Below are positions 35,975-48,504 of a stretch of DNA of 64,000 nt, piece by piece (within the stretch, counting starts at the first letter, position 1; each line of letters opens with the position of its first letter). The notes under the pieces were generated by a model. The model searched no databases. It had not been told where the DNA came from and saw only the letters and a list, made by a program, of their open reading frames with translations. The DNA comes from Ochotona curzoniae (Eukaryota; Chordata; Mammalia; Lagomorpha; Ochotonidae). The stretch spans positions 13,840,001 through 13,904,000 of the forward strand of contig NW_024466218.1 of the NCBI RefSeq assembly GCF_017591425.1. Reading direction: 5' to 3'. A program made the translations under genes and the position numbers.

Positions 35975-38900
35975 ATGGCAAGGCAAAATTGCAAACTCTC
36001 AATTTTAACTCTCAACACAAATGGTCTAAATTCACCAATCAAAAGACAGAGATTAATAGAATGGATCATCAAACAAGACCCAACCATCTGTTGCCTACAA
36101 GAAACGCATCTAACCAGAAAGGATGCAAAGAAACTGAAAGTGAAGGGATGGAAAAAGATATTTCACGCTAATGGACAAGGAAAAAAAGCTGGGGTAGCTA
36201 TCCTAATTTCAGACGAGATAGATTTCATTCTAACTAACATCAAAAGAGACAGGGAAGGCCATTTTATACTGGTGAAGGGAATGATCCATCAAGAAGCAAT
36301 CACCATCATTAATGTTTATGCACCGAATCTTAATGCACCTAGTTACGTAAAGCAATTACTTACAGACTTAAGGGAAGACATAGACACCCGGACAATTCTT
36401 GTGGGCGATCTCAACACACCTCTAACAACAATGGACCGGTCTACGAAACAAAAACTCAACAAAGAAACAACAGAGCTCACACAAACAATAGAACAACTGG
36501 ACTTAGTAGACATATATAGAACTTTTTATCCTAAGGCCACAGACTATACATTCTTCTCAGCGGTACATGGCACCTTCTCCAGAATCGACCACATGATAGG
36601 ACATAAAGCGAATCTAAACAACTTCCAAAACATTAGTATCATACCATGTACCCTCTCAGACCACCATGGGATGAAACTGGAAATCAACAACTCAAAACTC
36701 CCCAGGAAGTATAGGCACTCTTGGAAATTGAACAATATGCTATTAAACGAACATTGGGTCAGAGAAGAAATCAAAGATGAGATCAAAAAATTTATGGAAA
36801 CCAATGAAAACTCTGATACAACACTCCAAAACTTGTGGGACACCGCCAAAGCAGTGCTACGAGGTAGATTCATCGCAATCGGAGCACATGTCAAGGCCCA
36901 AGAAAGACGCCAAATACAGGAACTAACCTCACACCTCCAGGATCTGGAAAAACAGCAGCAGAAGAGTCCCACGCACAATAGGAAACAAGAAATCATCAAA
37001 ACAAGGGAGGAGATAAACCAAATAGAAATCAAAAAAACTATACATAAAATCAACAAATCAAAAAGTTGGTTTTTTGAGAAAATAAACAAAATAGACACTC
37101 CACTGGCCCGATTGACCAAAAAAAAACAAGAGAAAGTGAGAATCAATAGCATTAAAGATGAAAAAGGCAACATAACAACAGACACTGCAATCATTAAGAA
37201 AATAATTAGAAATTACTACAAAGAACTGTACTCCCACAAATTTGAGGACCACCAAGAAATAGAAAAGTTCTTGGACTCCCACCACTTACCAAAACTCAGT
37301 CCGGAGGCAACTGCAGAATTAAATAAACCCATAACCGAGGTAGAGATTGAAACAGTCATCAAGGATCTCCCAACGAAAAAAAGCCCAGGCCCAGACGGCT
37401 TCACTACAGAATTCTACAAAACATTCCGAACAGAACTAACCCCAATCCTCTACAAGCTCTTCAAAACAATAGAGGAGGAAGCAACCCTCCCAAACTCATT
37501 CTATGAAGCCAACATCACCTTAATCCCAAAACCGGACAGAGAACCATCAGAGAAGGAAAACTACAGACCTATCTCTCTGATGAACATTGATGCTAAAATT
37601 CTCAACAAAATCCTAGCCAATAGAATTCAAAAAATCATCAGACAGATCATTCATCCGGATCAAGTAGGATTCATCCCTGGAATGCAGGGATGGTTCAACA
37701 TTCGGAAATCCATAAATGTTATAAACCATATCCAAAAACTGCAAAACAAGAACCACATAATAGTTTCAATAGATGCAGAAAAAGCTTTCGACAAAATCCA
37801 ACACCTCTTCATGCTAAAAACTCTAGCCAAAGTAGGCATAGATGGGAAAATCCACAACATAATTAAAGCAATTTATGAAAAACCCAACGCCAGTATCATA
37901 CTGAATGGAGAAAAGCTAGAACCCTTCCCACTGAGATCTGGAACAAGACAAGGGTGCCCGCTATCACCACTGCTATTCAACATAGTCCTAGAGGTACTTG
38001 CAGAGGCCATAAGACAAGAAAAAGAAATCAAAGGCATACGTATAGGAAACGAAGAAGTCAAGCTTTCACTATATGCAGATGACATAATCCTATACATAGA
38101 AAAACCAGGAGACTCAATACAGAAACTGCTAGAACTTATACGAGAGTTTGGCAGAGTGGCAGGGTACAAAATTAACGAACGAAAATCAACAGCCATAGTG
38201 TACGCAAATAACACCAAGATGGAAGAAGATCTAACCAACAGGATACCATTCAAAACAACAGAGAGAAGTATGAAGTATTTGGGAATAAATCTAACCAAAA
38301 GCGTAGGAGACCTATTCGAAGAAAACTACAAACTATTTAAAAAGGAAATTGAACAAAACCTCAAAAGATGGAATAACATCCCGTGCTCCTGGATAGGCAA
38401 AATCAATATCATTAAAATGTCTATACTACCACAAGCAATATACATTTTCAACGCAATTCCAATCAAATTGCCCAAAACATTCTTCACGGAACTGGATACA
38501 ATGATTCAAAAGTTCATCTGGAAACACAAAAAACCACGAATAGCTAGAACCATCCTGAAAAATAAGAGGTTAGCAGGGGGAATCACAATCCCGGACCTCT
38601 GGACATATTATAGAGCAGTGGCTATCAAAACAGCCTGGTACTGGCACAAAGACAGAAAGGAAGATCAATGGAATAGAATAGAAGCACCAAAAGGGAACCC
38701 ACACAAATACAGCCAATTAATCTTTGACAAAAAGACCAATGATAGCTCAAGCAAGTGGGAAGGCCTCTTTAGTAAATGTTGTTGGGACAACTGGCTGATA
38801 GCCTGTAGAAACAAAAGGATAGACCCACATCTATCACCATACACTAAGATCCAATCTACATGGATAAAAGACCTAAATCTACATCCAGAAACCTTCAAAC

Positions 38901-39787
38901 TCTTACAAGAAAATGTAGGAAATACACTGCAAGACCTAGGAGTAGGTTCCGACTTTCTAAGAAGGACACCAAAAGCAATAGCAGTTGAGAACAGAATAAA
39001 CAAATGGGACCTCATCAAACTAAGAAGCTTCTGTACAGCAAGGGAAACAATCAACAAAGTAAAAAAGCAACCCACAGAGTGGGAGAAGATCTTTGCACAC
39101 GATATAGGCGATAGGGGGCTAATTTCCAGGATATACAAAGAACTTCAAAACAACCAAAAAACCAAAACAAACAAGCCACTCAAGAAATGGGCAAGGGAAA
39201 TGGGCAAACATTTCACAAAGGAACAAGTCCAAATGGCAAACAAACATATGAAAAAATGTTCCAGCTCCCTAGCAATAAGGGAAATCCAAATTAAAACATC
39301 GATGAGGTACCACCTAACACCAGTAAGATTGGCCCACATAAACAAGAACACCAACGACGCTTGCTGGCGAGGATGCGGGGAAAAGGGAACCCTACTCCAC
39401 TGCTGGTGGAGCTGCAAATTGGTACAGCCTTTATGGAAATCAGTCTGGAGAACACTCAAACAACTCGGAATCTGCATGCCATATGACCCAGCAATAGCAC
39501 TCCTAGGAATATATCCAAAACACCTGTTTTACGACAAACCAACATGCATCCCTATGTTCATTGCAGCACAATCAGTAATTGCAAAAACATGGAAGCAACC
39601 GAAATGCCCATCAGCAGAAGATTGGATAAGAAAGCTTTGGTTCATCTACTCCATGGAATACTACTCAGCTATTAAAAAAAACAAATTGCAGTTCTTTGTG
39701 GCTAAATGGGCACAACTGGAAACTATAATGCTAAGGGAAATGAGTGAATCCCAAAAGATTAGATACCACATGTTTGCCTTGATTTAA
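35975..39787 (+). CDS. ORF2: LINE-1 ORF2 protein: endonuclease / reverse transcriptase
   Basis: 1270 aa, complete (human about 1275). Target-primed reverse transcription enzyme of L1. The N-terminal APE-type endonuclease (about 1-240) keeps N14, E43, Y115, D145, N147, T192, D205, S228, D229 and H230, at the same numbers as human ORF2p. The central reverse transcriptase (about 450-770) has [22 protein letters not shown], motif [10 protein letters not shown] with D600, motif [13 protein letters not shown], and motif C YADD with D702/D703. Primate L1 has FADD at motif C, a conservative change. The C-terminal CX3CX7HX4C motif is intact at C1130, C1134, H1142 and C1147. ATG at 35975 has a weak context (C at -3), consistent with unconventional, low-level ORF2 translation. 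No internal stop or frameshift. Nothing in the sequence suggests loss of function, though subtle missense changes cannot be excluded. Confidence 0.97.
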   Translation: MARQNCKLSILTLNTNGLNSPIKRQRLIEWIIKQDPTICCLQETHLTRKDAKKLKVKGWKKIFHANGQGKKAGVAILISDEIDFILTNIKRDREGHFILVKGMIHQEAITIINVYAPNLNAPSYVKQLLTDLREDIDTRTILVGDLNTPLTTMDRSTKQKLNKETTELTQTIEQLDLVDIYRTFYPKATDYTFFSAVHGTFSRIDHMIGHKANLNNFQNISIIPCTLSDHHGMKLEINNSKLPRKYRHSWKLNNMLLNEHWVREEIKDEIKKFMETNENSDTTLQNLWDTAKAVLRGRFIAIGAHVKAQERRQIQELTSHLQDLEKQQQKSPTHNRKQEIIKTREEINQIEIKKTIHKINKSKSWFFEKINKIDTPLARLTKKKQEKVRINSIKDEKGNITTDTAIIKKIIRNYYKELYSHKFEDHQEIEKFLDSHHLPKLSPEATAELNKPITEVEIETVIKDLPTKKSPGPDGFTTEFYKTFRTELTPILYKLFKTIEEEATLPNSFYEANITLIPKPDREPSEKENYRPISLMNIDAKILNKILANRIQKIIRQIIHPDQVGFIPGMQGWFNIRKSINVINHIQKLQNKNHIIVSIDAEKAFDKIQHLFMLKTLAKVGIDGKIHNIIKAIYEKPNASIILNGEKLEPFPLRSGTRQGCPLSPLLFNIVLEVLAEAIRQEKEIKGIRIGNEEVKLSLYADDIILYIEKPGDSIQKLLELIREFGRVAGYKINERKSTAIVYANNTKMEEDLTNRIPFKTTERSMKYLGINLTKSVGDLFEENYKLFKKEIEQNLKRWNNIPCSWIGKINIIKMSILPQAIYIFNAIPIKLPKTFFTELDTMIQKFIWKHKKPRIARTILKNKRLAGGITIPDLWTYYRAVAIKTAWYWHKDRKEDQWNRIEAPKGNPHKYSQLIFDKKTNDSSSKWEGLFSKCCWDNWLIACRNKRIDPHLSPYTKIQSTWIKDLNLHPETFKLLQENVGNTLQDLGVGSDFLRRTPKAIAVENRINKWDLIKLRSFCTARETINKVKKQPTEWEKIFAHDIGDRGLISRIYKELQNNQKTKTNKPLKKWAREMGKHFTKEQVQMANKHMKKCSSSLAIREIQIKTSMRYHLTPVRLAHINKNTNDACWRGCGEKGTLLHCWWSCKLVQPLWKSVWRTLKQLGICMPYDPAIALLGIYPKHLFYDKPTCIPMFIAAQSVIAKTWKQPKCPSAEDWIRKLWFIYSMEYYSAIKKNKLQFFVAKWAQLETIMLREMSESQKIRYHMFALI

Positions 39788-40223
39788 CCTGTAATTTTTT
39801 GTTTGGTTGTTTGTTATTTTTTGAACCTGTCATTGATACTGTCTCAACCCAGATGTTTCGAAGAATGGAACTCGCATTATTCTTAACATATTGTTTACCC
39901 ATTACTATGTCAATTAATTCCATAATGTTGTATATTGATACTGAGGCCTTGTTGGGGCTTTTAACTGACCGGATCTTTACTCTGTTAGACCTATCTTCAG
40001 ACCATAGAAGGTCTCCCCAAGAGGCCACTGAACTTATCTGGACAATAAGACGCTGAACTTTATGCTAGGCATGTGTTTTCAAGCAATGAATCTCAACTGA
40101 ACTTGAACTATGGTTATGCAACAAGGTGGAGGAATCCACCATGGGGGGAGGGGTATGGGGAGGGGTGGGGGGAATCCCCAGCGCCTATAAAACTGTACTA
40201 CATAATACAGTGTAAGCAACAAT
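39788..40223 (+). other. L1 3' UTR
   Basis: 436 bp between the ORF2 stop and the poly(A). It contains a hairpin GGTGGA-GGAA-TCCACC (40125-40140) and directly after it a G-rich tract (40143-40172). An 85-codon open frame (39799-40056) within it has no known counterpart and is taken as chance. Confidence 0.9.
40143..40172 (+). promoter_or_regulatory. G-quadruplex-forming tract in the L1 3' UTR
   Basis: 24 of 30 bases are G, in five runs of at least four (G6-A-G4-TAT-G4-A-G4-T-G6), fitting the G-quadruplex pattern with loops of 1-3 bases. A guanine-rich polypurine tract is a known common feature of mammalian L1 3' UTRs. Confidence 0.9.
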
Positions 40224-40238
40224 AAAAAAAAAAAAAAA
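40221..40238 (+). terminator. L1 polyadenylation signal and poly(A) tail
   Basis: AATAAA at 40221-40226 runs straight into an A-tract. The last seven A's are shared with the right target-site duplication, so the exact end of the element is ambiguous. Confidence 0.9.
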
Positions 40239-40247
40239 TCAGTTTTC
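40232..40247 (+). repeat. L1 target-site duplication, right copy
   Basis: AAAAAAATCAGTTTTC, identical to 33527-33542. Confidence 0.93.
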
Positions 40248-40354
40248 TACATTTGATTAACTGGATTGACATCTGTCTCTCCCGACTCGAGCCTCCTGTT
40301 GCTTCAACCCCTGGTAGCCAGTGACGATGTCCAAACAACTAGTTTCTTTCCAAG

Positions 40355-40492
40355 CTTGTAGGGAACTTTAACTGAATTCCTGGCTCTATCCTTGGTGAAA
40401 CTTAGTTCATTGTGGTGAAGGGCTCATGGTAAGAGAAGCAATATATGAGAGTTCCATCATTGTCATGTCATGTCTCTCTGTCAAGAAGTAAA
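40355..40492 (+). repeat. old CSINE fragment
   Basis: 'aactgaattcctggctctat', 'cattgtggtgaagggctcat' and 'catgtctctctgtcaag' follow the 3' half of an older CSINE. It may or may not belong to the SINE split by the L1. Confidence 0.4.
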
Positions 40493-41877
40493 AACATTTT
40501 TATGTAATTTTAAAATTTATACAATATAGACAAACTCCATGCAGTTTAAATCTAAGAACATAATAATATTATTCTTACCTATACACCCATCCTTCTTACT
40601 TTCTTTTTTTTCAGTTTATTCATGACTTAATTTCAGTTTATTCATAATCCTTATCCTAATCCTTAAATTATTGATCCTCTGTCAGATCAATAATTTAACA
40701 GGTAGGAAGAAGAAAAAAAACCACCCTTTCCTTCAGGGGAAAGCTGCAAACAATAATCAGGTCTCAAAATGTCAACTTGGTTCATATGCGTTACACGCAT
40801 TGTGCTTCATGCATTGATTACCACAAATGAAGGATATTCACAGAAATTGGAAAGTGTGAAAAATATCTAGATTTCAAAATTAAATTTTTTGCACTGAAAT
40901 TCTTTTTGCACTTACCCATTAGTGCAATCTCCATGACATTTGTGCAGTCCCTTCATGCAATAAAAATTCTTGGACTAAATGACTTGATGGTTTATTTGAT
41001 AGGAAACAGATTCTCCAACCCAAACAAATAGATGATTTTTTTTCCAAATAGAGTAAGCTCTATCTTGAGTGTGCATTGCAGATTCCAGGCATATTTCATA
41101 ACTGGATTTATGGATTATATTTCACTCATATGTACCTCTAATTAGAGCTCATGGAAAATATCCAAGATCATATTGCCAAAGATGAAGTTGATTTCTCCAG
41201 CTAAAGATTTGAAAAGGCACGAACACCAATTGTAAAGTTTAGTGCTGCAATGTAAAACAGTCTTAAGTTTGGGAATGCCATCTAAGGGAGCGACTCAATA
41301 TTCTAGTAGAATATGATCATTTTTGTGCGCTAATGATTACAATAAGAAATACATTCACAATGGCAGCTAGTAGCATGTGTGTAATATAAAATACATATTC
41401 TTTGCATAATATTTTCATTTTCATTATCTCATTTAGAAGCAGATGTTTTCAGAATAGATTTTTGTTTGCAAAGATCTCTATCTTTTAAGTCCAACACTTG
41501 AAAATATATGCAAAATAGATATACTTGAATAAATGTACTCACATTTAAAACAAAGACTATATGCACAGAAACACACACCAATGATCTTAGAACAAAGAAG
41601 TGGCATTTACCAAAATTTAGGAGAACTGTATCTTGGCATTACCATGCAAAATAATAATTGTCTTTATGGATTATGTTTGTCTGCATAACAGGGTTGGGAT
41701 CCCCACTATATCTCTTGCGTTTCCCTGACATGTAAATAGCTAACACTTTTCAGTTTCAGGCTTCTACTCAACACATTTAACAACCTATGTTGAAATTTGC
41801 AATTTACTTATTTTAGTTAAATAAGTTAGTTGACTTTTCTAAAACAAATATTTGATCCCATCAAAAACATTCTTTTT
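40493..41877. other. AT-rich DNA, nothing recognised
   Basis: No gene, RNA or repeat family supported. Confidence 0.45.
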
Positions 41878-42195
41878 AAAAAAAAAAGATTTATTTGTGT
41901 TTTTATTGGAAAGTCAGATATACAGAGAGTAAGAGAGACAGAGGAAGATCTTCATATTGATGACTCACTCCCCAAGCAGCCACAATGGCCAGAACTGAGC
42001 TGATCCGAAGCCAAGGACCAGGAGCTACTAAGCTGTCTCCCACACAGGTGCAGTGTCCCAAGGATTTAGATCATCCTCTACTGCTTTCCCAGGCCACAGG
42101 CATGGAACTGGGAGCTGGGATTAGAACCAGGGCCTGTACGGAATCCTAGCTCATTTAGGCAAGGACATTAGCTGCTAGGTTACCACGCCAGGCCC
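41878..42195 (-). repeat. full-length CSINE
   Basis: Reversed CSINE: 'attggaaagtcagatataca', 'gacagaggaagatcttcata', 'caggagctactaagctgtct', 'gggattagaaccagggcctg', ending 'ccacgccaggccc'. The flanks share an approximate duplication (AAAACATTCTT near 41864 and AAAATCATTCTT at 42196). Confidence 0.88.
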
Positions 42196-43528
42196 AAAAT
42201 CATTCTTAAAGTATTCTTAATTGGAAAATAGAAAGTCATTTTTCTTGTGCAAAGGAGATATTGATGGGCATTTGCCAGCTAATGTACATCATCCTAGAGT
42301 TATGATTAAGATGACTTTTTTTGTAACATATGACTAAAGAATTTATTTTCTCAAAGTTATACCATTTCATAGGCCAATATATAATGCTTAAATCTTTTAT
42401 CTTAAGAAGGATGGGTGGTACATCACTCAGCTTCCTTAAAATAGGTAACGGTAGTGTGATCAAAAGATAGCTCTAGCCTCTAATACAGGGTGATGATTGT
42501 AGGAGTCGCAAGTTATCTTCCCATTGGGCGAACAGGGGTTCCACATCCAGCGGAGAGCTGTACTTCAATGAGACTCTAGCTCAGCACCTCAAGTCCTGGG
42601 AGAAAGAACTGTGTGCCCTAAGTTTAATGACTAGTGGTTGGATTACTTTCAAGTATTTGGGGAAAGATTTGAAATTACAATCCATCACTCTTTTCTCTCA
42701 TTTACCATTATATGTGGGTGAGTAGGGGATAGTAAGCAATAAATTATGCTCCTTTGAAATGTAGGATAAGCCATTTTGGGGGCAGCTGTGTCAATAAAGC
42801 ACACACATAACATGAGTTTCCCATTACATACATCATTCAGAGTCATATATTACTCCGTATAATGGAAAAGGGGGAGACAAAACTCTAAACTGAGCAGAGA
42901 AATTGAAGTCCAATGAGAACAAGTTGCCGCCGAGCTAACAGCAGCCAAAATAGTGAAACATTTAGTCCGTTTTTGTGGAAAACAAGTACTTCTAGCTTTA
43001 ATGACCCTTGATGTCACATCCCAGAAGCTCAAGACCAGCTGGGGTACAGCAATATGGGAAGCAAATTTTTCTTGCTATTTTCAAGTAATTGCAAATAAAT
43101 AGACAACTGCTCCCACATATCACCCTGTGGATTGCGATTTACTTCAAGAGTTTTGAAGGTGAATTTTTCTGTCTCTTTGCATTGACTTTGAGGTGGATTT
43201 TTCAAAATAAGTGTGATAGGACAGTCAACATGTTGGCATGTCATGAAGAGCCAATGAGCGTTTCTTGAAGCTCAATTGGGGGAATGAAGATTTTTCACTT
43301 CTGCCTGATTGTTAGTTCTGACACTTGGTAATACTGGTTTCAGAATGACTGCCTGAAAACTGACACTTCAAGCAGAATGAGGGTTCATCCTGATTTACTA
43401 AGTAGGTAGATTTCCAGATATCAGCGGCTGACTATTATAATTGTAATCGAATCACCCTAGTTTATCCCTGAGAAGTTTGCTTAAGAAGGCATCCTCCATT
43501 CAAAAGGTTTCATTATTAATGCACGGAG
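42196..43528. other. unique DNA, no gene seen
   Basis: Short open frames on the minus strand (42236-43244) have no recognisable domains. Nothing else is supported. Confidence 0.45.
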
Positions 43529-43549
43529 ACACACACACACACACACACA
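43529..43549. repeat. (AC)n microsatellite
   Basis: A run of about 10 AC units. Confidence 0.95.
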
Positions 43550-44040
43550 ATGTATACATTAGTCAGAGGATACAGTATTTTTAAGATTTATCAAACATTT
43601 CTCAGGAGATGTAACAGTAATTAGGCATTGCTTGTATTTTCAAACAACTGGTATTGTTTGTGAAACCCAAGATTTTAGCAATTAAACTAAGGAGGGTTAC
43701 AATAAATTGCACTTTTATATATTAATCGCTGAACGAATCCCATATAACGCACTGCGGTTATAGTTTGCAGTGTTCACTTAAATATATATTTACTTGGTGT
43801 TTTGTTTGTTCTTGCTTTTTTGGTGTTTGCGTATTTACAATCTGATTTATTTCATAGTTTTAGTTTCTCTTTTCTCTAAGGCATTTATTGGATCCAAAAT
43901 ATGAATGATTCATTGGTAAATTTTCTGGTACCATTTCTCTGTCTGATCTTGCCAAATCAATAGTTTCACAAATGACATGAAGCTTAAAGCAGGTCTATGA
44001 AAATAAGGCAAAGATTTTAAAGGTGCTGCCACACAATATA
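43550..44040. other. AT-rich DNA, nothing recognised
   Basis: No supported feature. Confidence 0.45.
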
Positions 44041-44362
44041 TTTTCTTTTTAATTGTTATTGCAAAGTCAGATATACAGAGAGGAGGAGAGAGAGAGAAAG
44101 ATCCTCCATCCAATGTTTTGCTCTGCAACTGACCCCGATAGCCAGAGCTGAGTAAATCTGAAGCCAGGAGCCAGGAGCTTCTTCCAGGTCTCCCATGTGG
44201 ATACAGGGTCCCAAGGCTTTGGGCTGTCTTCGATTGCTTTGCTGGGCCACAAGCAGGGAGCTGGAAGGGAAGTGGGGCTGCTGGGATTAGAACCGGTGCC
44301 CATGAGGGATCCTGGTGAGCTCAAGGCAAGGAATTTATCCACTAGGCCACAATGCTGGGCCC
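44041..44362 (-). repeat. full-length CSINE
   Basis: Reversed CSINE with 'gcaaagtcagatatacagag', 'ccaggagcttcttccaggtc', 'ccacaagcagggagctggaa', 'gggattagaaccggtgccca' and 'aatgctgggccc'. The open frames on both strands here (64-91 codons) are SINE translations, not genes. Confidence 0.9.
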
Positions 44363-45667
44363 AACCACAGACTATTCTTACGCTACTCTCTTCTCCCTTT
44401 GGTTTTTATTCAGTCACTGAGGTAACACATTATGAAACTGAAGAAAAGTAACAATTTTACTAGTGTACTGATTTTTTCTTTTTGTTTTAGTTATTTATGT
44501 TTCCTAAATATTATAATCATCACAGTTGTGCATTTCAACATATTATTCTGTGACTTGAACTATAAGGTTTCAAATACATACCCATTTACTCTCATTCATA
44601 AAACACTCAGAGCAGGTCTACTCATACAGATTCTGGTCATCTGTTTATTTCCATGTTTTTTTGATTTGTATTACATATGATTTGGTTCCTGTACCCCTAC
44701 AACGGATCAGAAATGAATAAAGCCCATAGCATAACTATCTTGTAATTTATTAATTGAAATATGGAAATTATGATTTGAAAAGTAGATAAAACATTATTAT
44801 GATGAAGAAATCAGAAAAAAATTAGGAATCACAGAAACAAAATAATGCTACAAGTTCTTGCCAATCTAAGCACAGTGGAGATCTGCAAAGTATTAAGAAG
44901 CAGTCAGAGCTGGATGGAGAGGAGACATGAGCACATAGTTCTAAGAATCAGAAAATCAGAGATGGAACTCTCACATCAAAATTCAACACCTGGAAACTAG
45001 AGCACTAGTGTTTACTACTGCAGTAAGCCTCCTCTGTGAACACCATCACAGCTACACAAAATAATCGTGTCGTATCTGTTCTTTAGGTATTCCTCATACT
45101 TAAAAACAAAAGCATCACACAAGGAAACTTTATTAACAACTAGACCTGCCTACCTTTGCAATGCTTGTGTCTCTCTAGTTTTAGCTGCTTACTTTTTGAT
45201 CACCTTTTCAAATGGCAATTACTTTGAAATTGCTTCTATCTGACTAACAAAAATATAATTTACTTTCTTTTATGTGAATTTTCCAATCAGAGTTACAATT
45301 TTTAATAGTTTCATAACTTGAAACTGATGATAAATTCATGATCTTATATGTAAATATATAATCTGCTTTTTAAATTTAGGTTAGCCTTTATTTATCAGAA
45401 TATCTTTCATTGCAAACTAAAACATTTTGGAGCACTTCAAATGCTCTGGCACCATGATTAAACTCTATTTAATTGAAAACATATATTAGCTCTGTTAGCC
45501 ACATGTGTTCTCTTTGCTCTGTTGTTGGTGTTTTACATTCAATTTTATTTAAAGTCCCAAGATTTCAGGACAAGATATGTCACTATGAACATTAAGACAC
45601 AATCCAAGGTTAGCGTTGAAGCCGAAATACATACAAAATATTTATTTCACTTGTTTATCACAAAAAA
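44363..45667. other. AT-rich DNA, nothing recognised
   Basis: No supported gene. Low GC throughout. Confidence 0.45.
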
Positions 45668-45679
45668 ATGCTAAAAATA

Positions 45680-46007
45680 GGGTCTGGTCCCATGGCCTAG
45701 CAGCTAAAGTCCTTGGCTTGAACGCACCAGGATCCCATATAGACACCGGTTCTAATTCCAGCAGCTCCACTTCCCATCCAGTTCCCTGCTTGTGGCCTGA
45801 GAAAGCAGTCAAGGATGGCCCAAAGCCTTGGGACCCTGGTGTGTGAGATCTGGAAGAGGATCTGGGCTCTTGGCTTCACATGGGGCAGCACTGGACTTTG
45901 CAGTCACTTGGAGAGTGAATCATTGGTCAGAAGATCTTTCTCTCATTCTTTCCTCTCTGTATAGATTTGACTTTGCAACAACAACGACAACAACAAATCT
46001 TTAAAAC
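45680..46007 (+). repeat. full-length CSINE with target-site duplication
   Basis: 'gggtctggtcccatggccta' head, 'ggatcccatatagacaccgg', B-box-type GGTTCTAATTCC, 'tgtggcctgagaaagcagtc', and a (CAA)n-rich tail. Flanked by the perfect repeat ATGCTAAAAATA at 45668-45679 and 46008-46019. Confidence 0.9.
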
Positions 46008-46019
46008 ATGCTAAAAATA

Positions 46020-48019
46020 CACAAGGTATTTTAAATTCTATATCCTGCATATTGAGTATATTTCTGATGTTAGTAGACATGCATTTTTGATTAATTATGT
46101 CTGAAACGTTTGAATTATAGGAAGAGTTGGAGCTTGCTTCGGCTTCCATTCCTTTAAAATAAGTCAGCTTTTATACTCACACACATGATGCTTAGTCACT
46201 TCTGTATCACATGACCTGGGGCTTGACAGCATTGTAACTTTACCTGGGAAGCAGTTGATTGCAGGTGTCAAACATCCCCAATATTGTTCAGTGACGTCAC
46301 AATAAATCACAAGAGTGTGATACCCCCAAGTAATATTCCCAATTTCCCTTTAGTTGATTTTCAAAAATGTCTGCAACTTTCCAGAAGAAAGAGAAAGATA
46401 TGAAAAGTAATCAAGAAACTGAAATGGAAGGACTACCCCATAGTGGTTAAAATATTTTCATCTCTTCGCAAATTGCAAAATATTCGAACACATGAGCACG
46501 ATAATAGAAACCGGTGACCTTGAAAAACACAAACACAGCCTTGAAAGCGCATGTCAGGGATCTGATGCTGGTGCTCACTGGCTTCACACAGTTTCCATCT
46601 CCGTGTTACTTTCAAATGAATCACCTTTCTGTAAAATATCCAGGATGTTGCTTAGTTGAATGAACGCTCATTTCACTTGTTCTTTTTAATAAAACGTAAT
46701 TTCTTACCCCCCTTACAGCTTGAAAATATATGTGTATCAGCTGATTTCCTACATACTTGAAAAACTTGGCTACATGTAATGCACACATTTCATTCTCCTT
46801 TAAGTTGAATGTTGCTGAAAGACATTGAAACCTAGTACACTTTTCCTATCTGAGTAAGAGAGAATTTGCAAGCTTTTGGCTTCTATGTCATTAGGATTCT
46901 TTGTTAGTTTTGAAGTTCATTGTTGTTGTCATGATATATAGCTATATGATGCCTATCAATTTTCCCTGAGAAATAATTTTCAATCAAAATGTGGATTTTA
47001 ATCTTTATGTTATCTGGAAGTTTTCTTGAATTATATCTATCTGAACACATTGACTCTATTTCTGAGTGATCGTATTTGAATATATTTTCCTCCATTATCT
47101 TAATCTTTCAGATCTATCTTTATGTAAAAAAATACATCCTAATTTTATTAAAATCTAATTTTCAATCCTTTTAAGGCTTATTTTGTATCGCTGGATAGAT
47201 TTTCAATAGTGGTCATTGTCTAGTAGCTTCATTTCTTATTTCTCTTTTGTTTTATTTATGGTTTTTCATATCCTGCCCAACTCATTAAAACATAATTCTG
47301 TTATTTCAATGTATCTTCATTGAAATCATTTTATTTCATTTTTGAGCTTTTGTTTACAGGAAGCTCTCATTTTGTTGCAAGCTCCAACAGTCAGATTGTC
47401 TAGTTAAAATCTGCACATTTCAAACACAGAACATCTCTTCCTTGTGCTGCTTCTGGAGGAAGAGCTCTTGTTTTGTGCTCTTGGTGACGTGGGAGCAGCA
47501 CGGGGATCCTGGCTGCGCCTCTGTCTCCAGCCCACCCACCCTTGGCTTACAGACACTGCGGTTTGGATTTGCGCCCTCTCTTCAATGCATCACAAACACG
47601 TATTTTCACTTTTCCTGTTTACTTTGGATAAGTGTGTTGGTGTGTACGTGTGTGTGGTGGTGTGGGGGCGGTGGTGGAGACAGACCACATCCAGTCTTCC
47701 TCTGTCATAATAAACTCAAAATTATGAATTTAGGTTTTTTTTTTAAGATTGAGAACTGCTCTAGAACATGGATAAACTCTTGTTCTCCCTCCTTTTGATC
47801 CAAGGGCAGAGTTACCTTCATTTCTTTTCTGAAGGCTAATGAGAAAATATTAGTGTCAGGGAGACCATTTGTATTTCTAAATTTTATGATGTCCAAAGTA
47901 ATTTAGCCTATTTCTCCCTCTTTTTTTTTTTTTTGAACTTACAGATTCAATTTTTTTGTTTTTTTTTTGGTACTTCAAGCCATAGTTATACAATCACATT
48001 TTTAAAAGAAGCTGTAAGG
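46020..48019. other. AT-rich DNA with a T-rich segment, no gene seen
   Basis: 46880-47370 is T-rich and unassigned. 47430-47710 has higher GC with two overlapping open frames (118 and 88 codons) and a degenerate (TG)n run (47636-47671), but no recognisable protein. Poly(T) runs occur near 47921 and 47961. Confidence 0.4.
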
Positions 48020-48475
48020 TGAGTGTTGCGGTCCAGCAAGATAAGCTGCTGTTTGGAGTGTTCACAGCCTGTGGCTGAGTACCTGGGCTGGAGTCCTCCC
48101 CAGGCTCAGAGCTTCATTACTGACGTTGTTACTAAACACGAGAAAAGGAACCGGAACCCTTTAGTTTTCTCTATTTTGCCTGATATTTCAAAATTCTTTA
48201 ATGATGTTGAAGATTAGTCACATATCTTTGCAGAGTAGTATCCTCTTTCAAACCAGGATTCTACTAGCGTGCCGGGGGAGCAGAGGATGACGGCTCAAGG
48301 TGTTGGTTGTAGGAGAGTTAGCTAGAGTTAGTGCTTCACCTACAGCTTAGGCTTGACCCACCTCACTCTTGTAGGGGAATGATCCAGTGGAAGGAAAATC
48401 CCCCCCTCTCATTCCTGCCCTCTGGGTCATTCTGCCTGTCAAACAGACAATGTTTTTAAAAATAAAGCTATGTCC
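48020..48475 (+). repeat. old CSINE with an internal insertion
   Basis: The head 'gataagctgctgtttggagt', then 'gcctgtggctgagtacctgg', matches an old CSINE. The order resumes at about 48270 with 'gggggagcagaggatgacgg' and continues to an A-rich end near 48475. The middle part (about 48113-48260) is not SINE and is related to 49142-49251 on the other strand. Confidence 0.6.
48113..48219 (+). repeat. left arm of a diverged inverted repeat pair
   Basis: It aligns with the reverse complement of 49142-49251 over about 107 bp, including the exact 20-mer 'ttttgcctgatatttcaaat' up to its last base. Read in one frame both arms end in FSILPDIS-FFNDVED and a stop codon. The family is not recognised. Confidence 0.85.
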
Positions 48476-48504
48476 CATTTCAAGTTTATGTCATTGGATT
48501 TTGG

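Larger units (their letters stand above)
33543..40231 (+). mobile_element. L1: full-length, apparently intact LINE-1 retrotransposon
   Basis: An autonomous non-LTR retrotransposon of about 6.7 kb with every expected part: a G-run start followed by a GC-rich 5' UTR (about 1.4 kb), ORF1 (320 aa), a 55-bp inter-ORF spacer, ORF2 (1270 aa), a 3' UTR (about 0.43 kb) with a G-rich tract, an AATAAA signal and a poly(A) tail. A perfect 16-bp target-site duplication flanks it (33527-33542 and 40232-40247). Neither reading frame has a stop or frameshift. L1 proteins act in cis: ORF1p coats the RNA, and ORF2p nicks target DNA and reverse-transcribes from the nick; they also mobilise SINE RNAs. Almost all genomic L1 copies are 5'-truncated or mutated, so a complete one is likely young. 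Whether it is transcribed or mobile cannot be read from sequence. Confidence 0.97.

Noticed and set aside
36544..37194. 216-codon minus-strand frame inside ORF2
   Set aside because: Shadow of the adenine-rich ORF2 coding strand, giving a Phe/Leu/Ser-rich chance peptide.
39799..40056. 85-codon frame in the L1 3' UTR
   Set aside because: L1 elements have no third ORF there, and the peptide has no domain.
47442..47798. 118-codon frame in a GC-richer patch
   Set aside because: Overlaps a degenerate TG repeat and another frame; no domain or splice signals.
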